In this document: positions 12,828-24,126 of the stretch, piece after piece
How positions within the stretch are numbered: the stretch's first letter is position 1
How the letters are laid out: every line of letters starts with the position of its first letter
NCBI RefSeq assembly: GCF_030247195.1
Contig: NC_080671.1
Coordinates: 186,909,725 to 186,973,724 of the forward strand
Reading direction: 5' to 3'
Source: Topomyia yanbarensis
Lineage: Eukaryota; Arthropoda; Insecta; Diptera; Culicidae
Length of the DNA stretch: 64,000 bases
The notes under the pieces: model-generated
What the model was told of the DNA's origin: nothing
What the model saw: the letters and a program-made list of their open reading frames with translations, nothing else
Database searches by the model: none
Position numbers and translations under genes: made by a program

Positions 12828-12903
12828 CTTTCATCAGAATCGCTGATAATTCCACGGCACTCAGCTTCGGGTACATCTTGGCTATGGCGTTCATGGCATT
12901 CAT
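12828..12903 (-). CDS. Candidate first coding exon of an unidentified gene
   Basis: On the minus strand an ATG at 12903 opens a frame beginning MNAMNAIAKMYPKLSAVELS, 25 codons plus one base. It ends at a near-consensus splice donor, AAAG followed by GTAAGT (12827-12822). The next in-frame stop upstream is at 12963-12961. The frame is also open from there to the ATG, so an earlier exon joined in frame cannot be excluded. Codon use favours G/C at third positions. The peptide is not one I recognise. Downstream exons would lie at lower coordinates and were not found, so they may be outside the window. The GC-rich stretch at 13.0-13.97 kb upstream would then be 5' UTR and promoter. Confidence 0.4.
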
Positions 12904-13975
12904 ATTGAAACTGTATCCAATCCTTCGACGCCACCGTTCGTAAGTCCTCCTCCACCGAACTTAACGAATTCTAATCTGTATTTCGATTATGACAAGCACT
13001 CCAATCCACATCAAACAGTCTCTAACGTTTTCTGTCAAGACTTCGTCACTGTTCACCGCCGTCACGCTCTTCAAGACTCTGTCTCAACAAATCTTTTCCT
13101 TGTAGCTCTTATCGCGGCTCTTGTCTGGCACTCTTCACGTGCGTTCCACCAACTCGTTTCATAAATATTTATTTTTATCCTCACTGAATCAGCTTCTTTT
13201 CCCCAAAAACAAACAGTGCTGTCATTTCCACCCTCGACACCAAAAATAACAACAAACCGGAAGGAACTATCCTTTCTGTGTTTGACTGATTGTACCACCA
13301 ACCATACACGCCTACTAGCACTTTATCGACTTCTTCCGGTCCGGTTGGCAATCGAAACCGATAATCGTCAGCAATCCAATGACTTGTTTCTGTGTATTAT
13401 TTTTCTATTCACTAAAACAAAACCAAATAAATCCTTCACAAGGATTGTTCGTCACACTATAATTTTTTGAAGAATGAACAACACAAACTTCTGCTGTCAG
13501 CTTCGCCGATCTAAACACGTCGCATCACATCTACGGCCAGCCAGTGACTGATGAATCTTCGGCGATCGCCTTCCGTAACCAAACCAACCATCTGGCAAAG
13601 CGCGATATGGAGTGCGATGCAAACGAACGGCTGAGAATGTTCTCGCTCTCGCTTTCCTAAAACCAAAAACCGGAGCCTACCACTATCCGTTATGCCGGTT
13701 TGTAGATTGAGAGAATAATAATTGCGAGAGCGAACGCACTCGGACGGAGAGCAGTGTGGTGCACTTGTACTCACGAAGAAACCGAGTCCAGTCAGGATGC
13801 ACTTGTTTATTTGTTTGCCGTCTCTGTTGCGCCCACTCGCTGTCAGGTGTACGCAAAGCGGCGCTAAACAGTGCCGAGTGAGATGGCAGACGACGGAAGA
13901 GTGCAGGGTTCCTATGAAGAGAGCTTGGCTCATTCTATGCTCAATTTTATCGCGCGCGCACTTATGTTGACTCTG
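12904..13975 (-). promoter_or_regulatory. Possible 5' UTR/promoter island
   Basis: This is a unique GC-richer stretch upstream of the candidate exon, with GAGAGCGAACGCACTC-like motifs common around insect transcription starts, and a possible donor (GTGAGT, minus strand, 13774-13769). No TATA box stands out. The assignment is by position and composition only. Confidence 0.2.
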
Positions 13976-14679
13976 AGACAGGAGAGAACGAGAGTAAAAG
14001 TGGTTCGCTTGTGGTTTGGTGTTTAGGCTTCCACAACGACCGGCTGTTTAGTGCGTTTATGCTGCTTCAGGGAAGGGGTTCTGTAAATCTGTTTGGGATT
14101 GTCCTACTCAGATAAGTTGGCTTGTTTCATGAATTATGGTTAAAATATGCTGCATCATTTGGAAAATAGCTGGTTGAAAAGTTAATTTCGTTTGGAAATA
14201 TTTAACACAGCGATGATTTTTCAGATCCACGGTGTAGTCTAGGTTAACAAATTATTAATCTTTTAACTGAGCTGAGGAACGAAAAAAAAGTTCATGAATT
14301 TAAGCAAAAATCACGATTTCGTAAATTCACGACCCTGTACCCGAAAACGTGAAAAATAAAGCAAAGTCATGACAATATTTGTGTTTACACATAATTCGTG
14401 CAAAGATACATGTCTTTCAACTCGAATGTCTGATAACGTTATTGGAATTGTGTTCTGAGGTATTATAAATTAACTTGTTTCAATAACACAAAGACTGTTT
14501 AGCCGAAATAATTCCAGCTTGAAAATACGATACAGTCGAATTCTTGTAATCAAATAATCCTGAATATGTTTAGATTTTTTATCATTCTAGTTCTATTTTG
14601 GTACACTGATTTATGTTAACTATATCAACTAAAATAGCCTGGAAATTTAAGGATGTTCATGATTTCAAGCAAACTTATT
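13976..14679. other. AT-rich spacer, nothing seen
   Basis: No ORF above background, no bounded repeat and no RNA gene recognised. Confidence 0.4.
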
Positions 14680-14906
14680 GAAATGGTCCTATGTGCAAAT
14701 GAGAGCCTCCCTTTGTTTACTTTCTCTTCCGCTAATAACTCGGTCGCATTTGCGTTTGCTGCTTAACTCTTTGCATAATATGCTAGTCAAAACCATGCTC
14801 TTCCAATATGTACTGGATCATTATTGGAAAGAGTAATGGTAATGCCGTGATAATCGGAAGAAAAAGTAAACAAAGAGAGGCTCTCTTTTGCACATACGTC
14901 CATTTC
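14680..14906. mobile_element. MITE with ~50-bp inverted termini
   Basis: Left GAAATGGTCCTATGTGCAAA and the complement of the right end, GAAATGGACGTATGTGCAAA, continue as a near-matching inverted repeat to CTTCCG, about 50 bp. A matching internal scrap (AGTAAACAAAGAGAGGCTCT) is also present at about 8708-8728, so the family has at least two copies here. I could not define the TSD. Confidence 0.65.
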
Positions 14907-15260
14907 AAAAAGTAGTTTTCTCGTTAGTTTTCCGAGGTTTTAACAAAAAGTAATCAATCGATTCACAATCAGTAAATTTTGTGTTGTAGCTTACATATCG
15001 GTGAACTCGATATAACTGTTTTTAGTTGGATTGCATTGTACGCTGACGTTTCGGCCCACACTGTCGTTCGTGAAGGTAAGGGCCGCTCTTACACCTGCAA
15101 TGTATGGCTATTTTCTAAATAATATATATTTCTTGCACAAATGTATATATTGAGCATATTTTTTCGAAAATTCCAGTGAAGGTGCCATGTCTCCACATTG
15201 AAAGTTCACCGATCAATAAGGGATTAAGAGAAAAACGGTACATTATGGTCGGAAAGTTAA

Positions 15261-15376
15261 CCTTCCGGCAGTCACGCTAGTGCACTGAGTGCACACTGTT
15301 TTGAAAATCTAGCGAAATCGTCTTAGAGCACCAGCGGCTGCTCGTTCAGTGGGCCATAAGCGCGACTTCCGGAGGG
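15261..15376. mobile_element. piggyBac-type MITE, TTAA duplication
   Basis: A 116-bp element with termini CCTTCCGGCAGTCACGC and, in complement on the right, CCCTCCGGAAGTCGCGC. TTAA flanks both sides (15257-15260 and 15377-15380). TTAA targets and CCY-starting termini are diagnostic of piggyBac-type cut and paste. Confidence 0.8.
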
Positions 15377-15849
15377 TTAAAAACGTGAAATCAATTATTA
15401 TCTTTCTTTATAGAGTTATGGTGTCTTCGGAAGAGTTGCTGTATGGCCTTAGCGCTTTATTTGGTTGAATCACACTAGTTCAGAATTCAGTCGCTAGGGT
15501 AGCGCTGTTATCGACTTTTTCATGAAACTAGATAGAAATGTGGTGTCTTCGAGAAAGTTGTAGGTGCTATCATTTTAAACATATCTTCTGATGATGCAAA
15601 CTTTGTATGCCCTGTGTGTTTCGAGATAGAGAAGGTTTTAGTTAAAACATTTACTTACAGATTATGTTTTCAAAAATGCGCCATATTGGTTCAATATGCA
15701 ATTTCAACAGGCTTAGATCAATCACGGGAAACTTACGGGCGGTCAACTAAGCTAAGCTATGCTAAACAGTATTGCCATCATGATCAGTGCATGTTGCCTA
15801 ATAAAATAAGGTTTGATCCGTGGCGCTTTGGAACTCTGTGAATTGGGTA

Positions 15850-16794
15850 GGGGAGAGTGGGTACGCTTGATCCCACTTTCGTTTTTTTCTCATAACTTTT
15901 TAATGAAATAAAAATTTCAATTGCAATATTCGCCTTCTTGTAGTCAATTCGAATTGTAAGAGCTATGACTAATGTGTAAATCCGAATACTACGCCCTATC
16001 AGTAATATGAACAGTTTTGAAAATCATGCCAAAACGAGGTTTCTGCAAAAAGTGTGGTAACTTGATCCCCCGCCTACTGGGGCTAAAGAAATAAAGCACA
16101 CTATGACCTATAGGCACGAAAGTTTAGCTAACCACCTATCCTGACAAATTAATTAATAAGCCTACCTTTTAAGATACACGACAAACTTTAACCACAGTAG
16201 AAAGTCAAGACAAGTATTTGCGGTAAATCAGTGCTGTTTAGCTGGATTTTCCAATCTTAAATAACTTATACCATGATTTGTTCACGGAAAAAACTTCTTA
16301 GATCAAATAATGGTTCCAGGTGCTTTATGAAAATGATATTTTTCTCTTCCTATACAGTTTGAAAGTGTTTGAGAAAACTAATGATAGGGATCAAGACTAC
16401 CCAGTGTTACGGGGATCAAAGTTACCTGTTGTATGAGGTGAACAAAATTTATTTTTTTATATGTGTGTTAAACGTGTTTTTCTAGACAAAGCCTTTAGAA
16501 AGTAATCGTACTTGGAAACATTCATAAATAGTTAGTTCGACGATCTCATACAATCGTTCAAAAAATTTGTAAAAAGATCTTCGAGATGGACTTAAACACA
16601 TATTTTCTAAAATATTACACAACTTTTCCAAACCAAATATAATACATTAGAATTGTTTTTTAAACATCACAAACGACCAAATGCTTCATTTTCTTTTTAT
16701 ATTGTGATAACTTTATGCGAATGGATTACGAGATATGGCCAGATAATCAAATATCCCCAAGGATCAAGTGTCCTCACGCTCCCCTAAGCATACT
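15850..16794. mobile_element. TA-duplicating MITE, GGGGAG termini
   Basis: Left GGGGAGAGTGGGTACGCTTG and the complement of the right end, GGGGAGCGTGAGGACACTTG, form a terminal inverted repeat flanked by TA on both sides. GATCAAG/CTTGATCC motifs recur inside in both orientations (about 16060, 16388, 16413). No transposase frame. Confidence 0.7.
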
Positions 16795-16994
16795 TTATCA
16801 TGTTTTTTTTTACTTTTTCCATACAAAAATCAACAAAAAACTTTTTATTTTTAATTTTTTAGCAAATTTTAGTAATTCTTAGTTAGATATGCAATTACAA
16901 GAATAATTTTCACTTATACGTGATTATTTCCGATTTTATAAACGTGGGAGTTTTTATGTGGAGTTTTTAATATCATTGGAGATCCCAAACTGAT

Positions 16995-18810
16995 AAAAGG
17001 GAATATTGACCAAGTGCAGAATTCAATTATTGGGAGACTTGACCAAGTGCAGAATTCTATTATTGGCTATGACGTATTCTATTAGGGTCTTCAAAAGATT
17101 TCAAGAATATTTTTATACTTGTTTCGATCCCTTAAGGTAATTTTAAAAGTTTGGAATAAAAAATCCTTTCCTTGTAGAACATATTCCGTAATTAATAAAT
17201 TTGAGTTAAATTATGTAATTTTTTATCAAACTTTGTACGGACGTATTTATTCGACTAATAATAACTTTTGAAGTACTTATATTTCATCTTATTTTTTATG
17301 AAATAGTGAAATGATTTTGCATTAATCGGAACATTGATATACTTATTACTAAAATTTGCATTACATTGAACGTAAGAACTAATGTTTGGGAGATTTGTCC
17401 AAAACTTTGTGGGGAGTCTTGACCAAGTGGCAATAAGCTGAAGAAAGATACAGAATTTCTGATGGTAGTGTAGTACCACTCAAAAGTTTAGGTTCACACT
17501 ACAATGTTTTTGTAATATTGAAAAAGCTATGGTTTTCTTCATTTATTGTTAATAATTATTATTATTTATAATTATTTTTCGATCCATTTCTCTATGATAG
17601 CCACATAAAATATGTAGTTTTTTCACTTTCCGGCGTCGGCGGTAAAACACGATGATGAGTTATGTTCTACCATAGACCATGCGGTAGACTTGGGTGCAAC
17701 GTCCAGCTCCTACTTAGGAGAAGGCAAAGAATTCTTCACATTTTCCTTTCGATCATGTCCATATGAGCCTGCCTAGTCCTAGTATTCCGTTTTAAGTTTA
17801 TAGCTGATTCGCTCTAGAATACCTATCCGTCTTTCAATTTCATTGCTTTCGTTTCTCTTAGTCTCAAATTTGCCGAAAATAGCCAACAAAATCGATACAG
17901 TAGAACCAATTAAAACATAGTAACATACTTTCCAATAATGAGATGATAATCTTCGAATTAGGTCAATTTGAATAGATATTCTTTCGACAGTTACGATTTT
18001 CAATTTAAAAAAGTTTCTACTTACCTTTTAATAAAGAAAAATATAAAAAAACAATTTGGATTGTAATTTGTGGAGTGAGCTCTCGTAACACTAAGATATT
18101 ACACGTATTATGTACTCGACGCATCAAAAGAATTCAACCTGTCATAACAAGATTGTTTGTGATCTGCGCGTCACCCAAAGGCGTCAAAACCCCTCATACT
18201 TTCTGACTAGTAGCGTGTAGCAACATGATATAGTGAAGACGGACGTGCTTGACAAAGTCTACTGAGAAACCCACTCAATTATGTAAAATTAAAAAAAAGC
18301 AAGTGAACTTAAATTTTTGACTGGTAGTGTATGCATTGATACCTACTGTAAATGCTGAACATCTTTTGGTACTAGTAATCAAAGTTAGCAGTAATGTGTG
18401 CAACATATGTGCAATGTAAGCAGTACAGATGAATACATTCAAGAAATCGGAATTTATGAAACGCAACCCTTTTATATATTTACTACTAGCTGAGGATCTC
18501 GACAATATGGAAAAAAGGATTGCAGCATGTTTCATGTCAATATTTTTCGTTCTGATTTTTTAATATTCTCTTTGTCAAGTCTTCCCAGGCCTTTATCAAG
18601 TCTCCCAACTGCGGGAGACTTGACCAAAAAAATCGTTCACAGAAAAACTTTTAGAACTTTGGCAAAAGTAAATTAAAAATTCTGCAAAAATCATGAACAC
18701 GCACAATAATTTTGCACAACATATCTCAATGAGTTTTGAAGGATTGAAAACATTTTTAGAGATTTATGCAGGTTTTGATGAAAACCTTGTCAAGTCTCCC
18801 CATGTTCCCC
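16995..18810. mobile_element. Second GGGGA-type repeat with GACTTGACCAA motifs
   Basis: The right end (TTGTCAAGTCTCCCC then ATGTTCCCC, followed by TA) resembles the neighbouring family. GGGAGACTTGACCAA-like motifs recur at 17033, 17411, 18577, 18593 and 18614 in both orientations. The left boundary near 16995 is degraded and uncertain, so the limits are approximate. No coding frame recognised. Confidence 0.4.
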
Positions 18811-19668
18811 TATACTCAAATACACATGTCATAATGAATTTAATGCTAACAAAAGAATGTTAAACCATTATTTACTAAATTTCACGAAAAAGCCCGAAAA
18901 AAAATTTTTCCTTGATTTTTATATGGAAAAAATCAAAAAACACGAAAAAGTGACCTTCCCTATTCATAGGGTTCTACAGTGCCACGCATCAAAGCTAATT
19001 ACCTTTATTATGCATAGTATATACATTGAAAATAGTGCCTACTCATCCATTTTTGTTTGCACCTTTCTTTCTAATACATAGTTGAAGTTGGCGTAAAAAA
19101 ATTTAAAAATCTTCAATAACTTTGAAACGAATGAGTATTTTTACAGTCTTGTCCGGAATGTCATTCGAACGAAAAGTCACAATGGTCACGTATGTTTTAA
19201 AAAATCTAAATTTAAGGGTGTTGCCATAGAAAACGATAAAACGATAACTTTTAGTCCTGCAAGTTTAAGTTGTTCGACAAAATTGTTCTGTGCGAGCATT
19301 CCTAAAACCTTGTCAAGAACACCCTTTTTCTGCGTGGTCAGTATAAAAAGTAAATTATTCTAGTCCAACCTTAGTAAGCCATGCCTAATTTTATTCTTTA
19401 TCGGATTGCGGGGAATATTCATTCGAACAATTCCTCCAAAGATATCCTATGAATATATTCGATGATTTGGCCTCTAGTGAATTAAAATCACATTTTGGCA
19501 TTTCCGACCACTATGCATAAGAATTATTGCATTGGGCCGGAGTCTCGAAGGTTTCAGGTTCGAACCACGCCTCTGGGGGATTTTTTTCATATGATTGCTT
19601 TCGCTTCATTCGCCATTTCGATTAGCTTTCCCCGTTGGAATACTTCCAAAAAAGTCCTAAATAAGGTA
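18811..19668. other. Gene-free spacer
   Basis: AT-rich. A GGTTCGAACC box-B-like motif at about 19557-19566 has no matching tRNA stems (see rejected items). Nothing else supported. Confidence 0.4.
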
Positions 19669-19673
19669 CAGTA

Positions 19674-20049
19674 CACCCAGGCAAAACGTATAACGAAATT
19701 CATAAGATTTATCTTATGATGCATAGAAAAGTAACAAAACTATGTTTTCATAAGATTAACATGAAAAACATACGGCTTTTACGATTATCTTATTATTTTA
19801 TAAGGTATTGCATATGCCAGTCGTTTGAATTTCATACGAGCATCTTATGATTGTCATAAACATATGAGAAATGTATAATATTGTCTAATGATAAATCGAA
19901 GATGCCTTATGGAACATGAAATCATAGCAAACCAATTTGACAAAATAAATGCCGTTTCATAAGATAATCTTATGATTTTCATACGTGCTACTTGTGGCTA
20001 AAAAGTATACGATATTCCTATGAAATTCGCAGTATTTTTTGCCTGAGTG
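19674..20049. mobile_element. 376-bp MITE inserted into another element's terminus
   Basis: Termini CACCCAGGCAAAACGTATAA and, in complement, CACTCAGGCAAAAAATACTG are flanked by TA (19672-19673, 20050-20051). Removing it and one TA restores the left terminus of the 19669-23799 element, which matches the right terminus. This directly supports both the boundaries and the TA duplication. The interior is full of CATAAGAT/ATCTTATG motifs in alternating orientation. Confidence 0.8.
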
Positions 20050-21026
20050 TAGGATTCCATTTTTGGCAACAATTTTATTTTTTTCAGTTACCAAAACCGT
20101 GCCAAAAATGGAACCATATTTTTAAAGCTTGCATTTTCACTTTTCGATTTCAAAAATGTTTCAAGGATTTTTAATCATATGTAAAATGGAATGAGATGAA
20201 AGAAAAAAAAATAAGCAAATTCAATTTTATTCATGTTTTATCAAATTCAGATGTCGTGCAGTGGGGCGAAATGCTACTTTCGACACTCAAAACCTCAAGC
20301 GCCCTGGGTATATATTCTGGAGGGTTAATGTCTGTAGCAAAGTATCTTAGATGGAAATGATCATTATTTTGCCAACTGGTTTTGATCTAGATAAGTAGAA
20401 ACCGATCTAGATCAGTTCTATCTTTTGACAGAGGTGTTCTATCAAAAAACTTTCTTCGGCAAAGTTGTTTATTTGATATGTTTAACACATGTACTGAAGA
20501 CATTTATACTTTATAACTTATGTAGATGGCGCTACATGACATATAAAAAAATACTCGAGAAAATGAGTTTTAACATTTTTTTTATGAAAAATATATCTAG
20601 AAATAAATGTTTTATTCTTAAATCATCGAAAATATACAATAATAAAAAAAAGCTTCAAAGAGTGATAAATGTTATCATTACATTCGCTCCTGGGATTGTT
20701 ATCTTTACTTTCGTGAATATTAAAGAACAATTTTGTTTAAAAAAGCTCTTTAAAAAATAAACAAATTTTGTTCTCCATAACTAACCAATCGTCAATCTTC
20801 CAGATGGAATTGATAGATTGAAAATCAAATTACAATCAGTGATGCCACAAGTACAGATTTGTCTAGAAAGGCACAGATTTTTTAAGTGTTTTTGGTACAG
20901 ATTCTGTACGGTACGGATTACAGATTTTTGTAAAAAAGTACAGATTGGTACAGATTTTTTTACATGATAGCAGAGTAAAATAATTTAACACTGCAGTGAA
21001 TCCCAGTAAATAGTAAGTAAACGTTA

Positions 21027-21220
21027 GGCCGGTAACAGAGTGACGGCATGAATCTGAAATGGAGCTGATACTGACTGAGCTTGAACTGAAGCTGACATTA
21101 GAATGTGATATGCGCGAAACCGGTATGTCGGAGTGAAAGCCGAGCGAATCTTCTCGGAGTGCCTACGTCTATTCTGACCCAGCCCCACTTCAGCTTCCCG
21201 CCGCCACTCTGTCATCGACC
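21027..21220. mobile_element. Tourist-like MITE, TTA duplication
   Basis: Termini GGCCGGTAACAGAGTGACGG and, in complement, GGTCGATGACAGAGTGGCGG are flanked by TTA (21024-21026, 21221-21223). Length 194 bp. The TTA duplication indicates PIF/Harbinger-type mobilisation. Confidence 0.75.
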
Positions 21221-21496
21221 TTAGGTGTAAAGTGTCGGAGAGAATCTGAGCAGGAGCTCATTCGGAATTCTGACTACTTGCGGAATTCTAGCTCAAATAA
21301 AACAACCTATTCCGAGTCGGAATTTCTGATTTGTTTTCCCTGAATGAAAACAAAATAATAGGAAAATGATTTTTTAAAACAACTTTGTTATTTTCATTTA
21401 ATTCGTTTATTTGACATGTCTCAATGCGTCAGCTTAAAGGAGCCATGGGTCTTTTATATATTTACAATATGTAAAAAATAAAAATTACAATAAATT

Positions 21497-22487
21497 TTAT
21501 TTTGAGCCTGTAAAATCCCGTGCGCGCAACTTGCTATTGCGAGCGAAGATCTTTTTTCGCGTCGGGAAGATGTTCCTTCTTTCGTCAACTTCAGGGTTAT
21601 CCACGTCTCTCTCGTTGTCGTTTACGTCCGTATCATCATCTTGATTACTGCCTTGATACTCGCGATCAGATGTTCTACCTGGCTTCTTGCCCTTGTAAGT
21701 CACGAATGCGAACACTCCATCCTTGGTGGTAGCTTCTTCACTGGTAGTATTAGTTGTTACGTTAGAATTACTTAACGCAGCGTTTGCAGTTGTCATTATT
21801 GCCTTAACTGCAGCCACAAATTTGGCAACCGATTGTGGTTCAGGTAAATATATTGGGGTTTGGGTGTTGGCATTTTTTTCTGCAATTGAGCTTTCCTTAG
21901 CAGTTTCTGGGCAGGATTGTCCGTAGTGCGCCGTTTGTTCACAGAATTGGCACGTTTTAGTTTGTCCTTGATATGTACAAAGAGTTCGCTGTTTAATGGT
22001 ATCACCCCCTTCTGTTTTGTACTGCAGGGTAAGGTAAGAGGGAATGGGTTGGTCCACCCGCATTCTCACCACAAAGACACCATTTGAAATACCTGGGAAG
22101 TAGTTTCTTAATGTGTCCTCCGTAATAGATTCCACTGCTCCGAAATACGACATAAATCTTTTAATTGCCACTTTGCAAGTAAGTGGAGATAAATCGTGTA
22201 ATTTAACTTCTATTTTTCCATTATCCATGTATATATGGATCTTGATTTCAGCGTTGTCACAAACAAGCACGTGTTTTAAGTTGTTGGACGAATTTGTTGA
22301 AGGTTATCAGCACCGCATGCCTGACGTGCTCAAGCTGTATGGAGGTGACTTCCGAAAACCGAAGCTGCATTTTCACCTTCAGCAGATGTTGCACATCACG
22401 AATACTTGGTCTTATGCGAAAAGACCTGAAGTCAATGGCCACTGTGTTAGGCCGAATAATCACGTTTTGTTGAGACTCAGTCATCAT
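21497..22487 (-). pseudogene. Gag-like ORF1 of a LINE, one frameshift
   Basis: A frame from 22487 (starts MMTESQQNVIIRPNTVAIDF) overlaps at about 22257-22270 a second frame that runs to 21497, together about 330 residues. The join implies one frameshift. The second part has IKIHIYMDNGKIEVKLHDL, YFPGISNGVFVVRM and a single zinc knuckle CQFCEQTAHYGQSC (CX2CX4HX4C) near its residue 110. An acidic/asparagine-rich tail (DDDTDVNDNERDVDN) and a basic C-terminus follow. Such proteins coat LINE RNA. No ORF2 follows, so it is a truncated insertion inside a hAT element. A more decayed relative lies at 4.17-4.85 kb. Confidence 0.75.
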
Positions 22488-23159
22488 GATAGATCACGCA
22501 AGAATAAAATTAACGGTATCCTTTGTTCTTCAGACAATGCACACAAGTAACTGTTTTTTTTTGTTAGCTTTGCACTGGCTCGGACAGAAGCAGGAGCACA
22601 CTGAGTATCGTGACCGATGTGTTTGATGGATGCAAATAGACTGAACTTTGTTATTGTTTGAGTACAGAATCCGGTACAGATTTTTCTATAGAAGAGTACA
22701 GATAGAAAAGATTTTTGAACTACCGGTACAGATTTAATTGTGGAAACACTGATTGCAATGTTTAAAGATAGTTAAATTTGAAGAAAACTATTTTTGTTGT
22801 AAAAGTCATTTGCAACTGTCCAAAAAAAGGTATGGAAATCAGTGCTACGGTGAAAATTTGCTCCAATAAAAGTTTCAAAAATCTCTAGAACAATGCATTT
22901 GCGAGAAATTAACACATCAAAAGATAATATAAGCAACCCTATTTTTCAACAGCTACCCTACCTCACATCTTAAAAAAAATCATGACCATTATAGATATAC
23001 ATTCCTTGTTTTGACGTAAGTCATTGTTTTTTTCCTTTTTCAAGGATTTTTATGAACGTGTCCACTGGAAAACAGACAGAGAAAGAATGACCGGAACGGT
23101 GAGAATGAAGAAACGGTGAAAATTCATCTTTTTATTGGAAACACTTAGAAAAGATATGT

Positions 23160-23300
23160 CCTCAAGCAGGAATCGAACTTGCGATTTTTGTGGCCGCAAC
23201 TACTTCATAACCAGCTTGCAACAAAAATTCCATATATTTCTTGTTGCAAACTGGTTATGAAGTGGTTGCCAGAACAAAAATTGCTACTCGGGAATGTAAC
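23160..23300. repeat. Imperfect hairpin, two ~60-bp arms
   Basis: The complement of 23160-23224 reads TTGCAAGCTGGTTATGAAGT and onward, closely matching TTGCAAACTGGTTATGAAGT starting at about 23243. The arms are separated by ~18 bp. A box-B-like AGTTCGATTCC occurs in the first arm on the minus strand, but a full tRNA fold is not formed. Confidence 0.6.
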
Positions 23301-24126
23301 TAAGGTTCAATGAAAAATTTACTCCAGAACTAGTCTTATTATGCAGTGTAGCGAATTCCTCTCTACTTGACTCTTAAAGTGCACATACTCTGGGTCTTAC
23401 TATAAAAAGTGATTCCGTCAGACACTAGTTACACTATTACCAGTTATATTGTACATAAATAATACATCTCCATTATTATTGTAATCATTAAATGCAACAC
23501 GTATAGTGTAAAATATAGGTAACTCTCAAATGCATAACGATGTTTTAAAACAACATTGCGAAAAACTGTTCAAAATTATCACAGTAATGTATTGAAACTT
23601 TGGGACAATTTTCACAAAATTAAAAAAAAATATTTGCGCCTTTGAGGGTAATATGACTCACATGTTTGGAAATAAAGTCAAATGTGTTATCAATTGATAC
23701 AAAAAATATCTATTGCACAAAAAAGACAATCATGTACAACAAAAATGCCAAAAACGGAGTGTGCCAAAAAGGGAGCATGCCATAAATGGAATCTTACTGT
23801 ATTGGCACTTACGTCAAAAAACCAAATAAATTAATTATTAGTTCTTATATTTGCTATGACCTATGATTAATCGCTAGAAGCTAGACACAATTATGTTATA
23901 TTTCACAGGCACACAAGAACCACTTCACGAATCCATGAATAATATTGTGCGTTTCGTGACATTGTTCACGAAGAAATATTAGGATCTGGAACAAAATCCC
24001 CTAATAATAAAATATTTAATTTGAGATTGTTCCGGTATTCCAAGGCGAAATTTTGTGAAAACCGAATGTAAAATTTATGCATGTCAATATTCTTGCATTG
24101 GCGAATGTTGTCAAAGTATGATTGTA

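Larger units (their letters stand above)
20837..22751. mobile_element. Non-autonomous hAT element carrying a gag-like ORF
   Basis: Termini CAGTGATGCCACAA and, in complement, CAGTGTTTCCACAA are flanked by 8-bp direct repeats ATTACAAT (20829-20836) and ATTGCAAT (22752-22759), 7 of 8 identical. Subterminal GTACAGATT repeats occur at both ends (about 20850-20960 and 22660-22735). CAGTG termini and an 8-bp TSD define hAT. Inside are a Tourist-like MITE and a LINE ORF1 fragment, so it grew by secondary insertion. Confidence 0.75.
19669..23799. mobile_element. Outer TA-duplicating element (mariner/pogo-type), 4.1 kb, nested
   Basis: The left terminus CAGTA-GGATTCCATTTTTGGCA (interrupted after CAGTA by a later MITE) pairs with the complement of the right terminus, CAGTAAGATTCCATTTATGG. 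TA lies outside both (19667-19668, 23800-23801). CAGT termini with TA targets point to Tc1/mariner/pogo. No transposase was recognised inside. Much of the length is later insertions: a 376-bp MITE (19674-20049) and a hAT element (20837-22751). Confidence 0.6.

Noticed and set aside
19530..19580. tRNA-like box B (GGTTCGAACC) on the plus strand
   Set aside because: The T-arm stem does not pair around the TTCGAA loop and no A box or acceptor stem of the right spacing exists.
23160..23225. tRNA-like AGTTCGATTCC on the minus strand
   Set aside because: Four of five T-stem pairs form but no acceptor or D-arm pairing was found; the sequence is an arm of a hairpin repeat.
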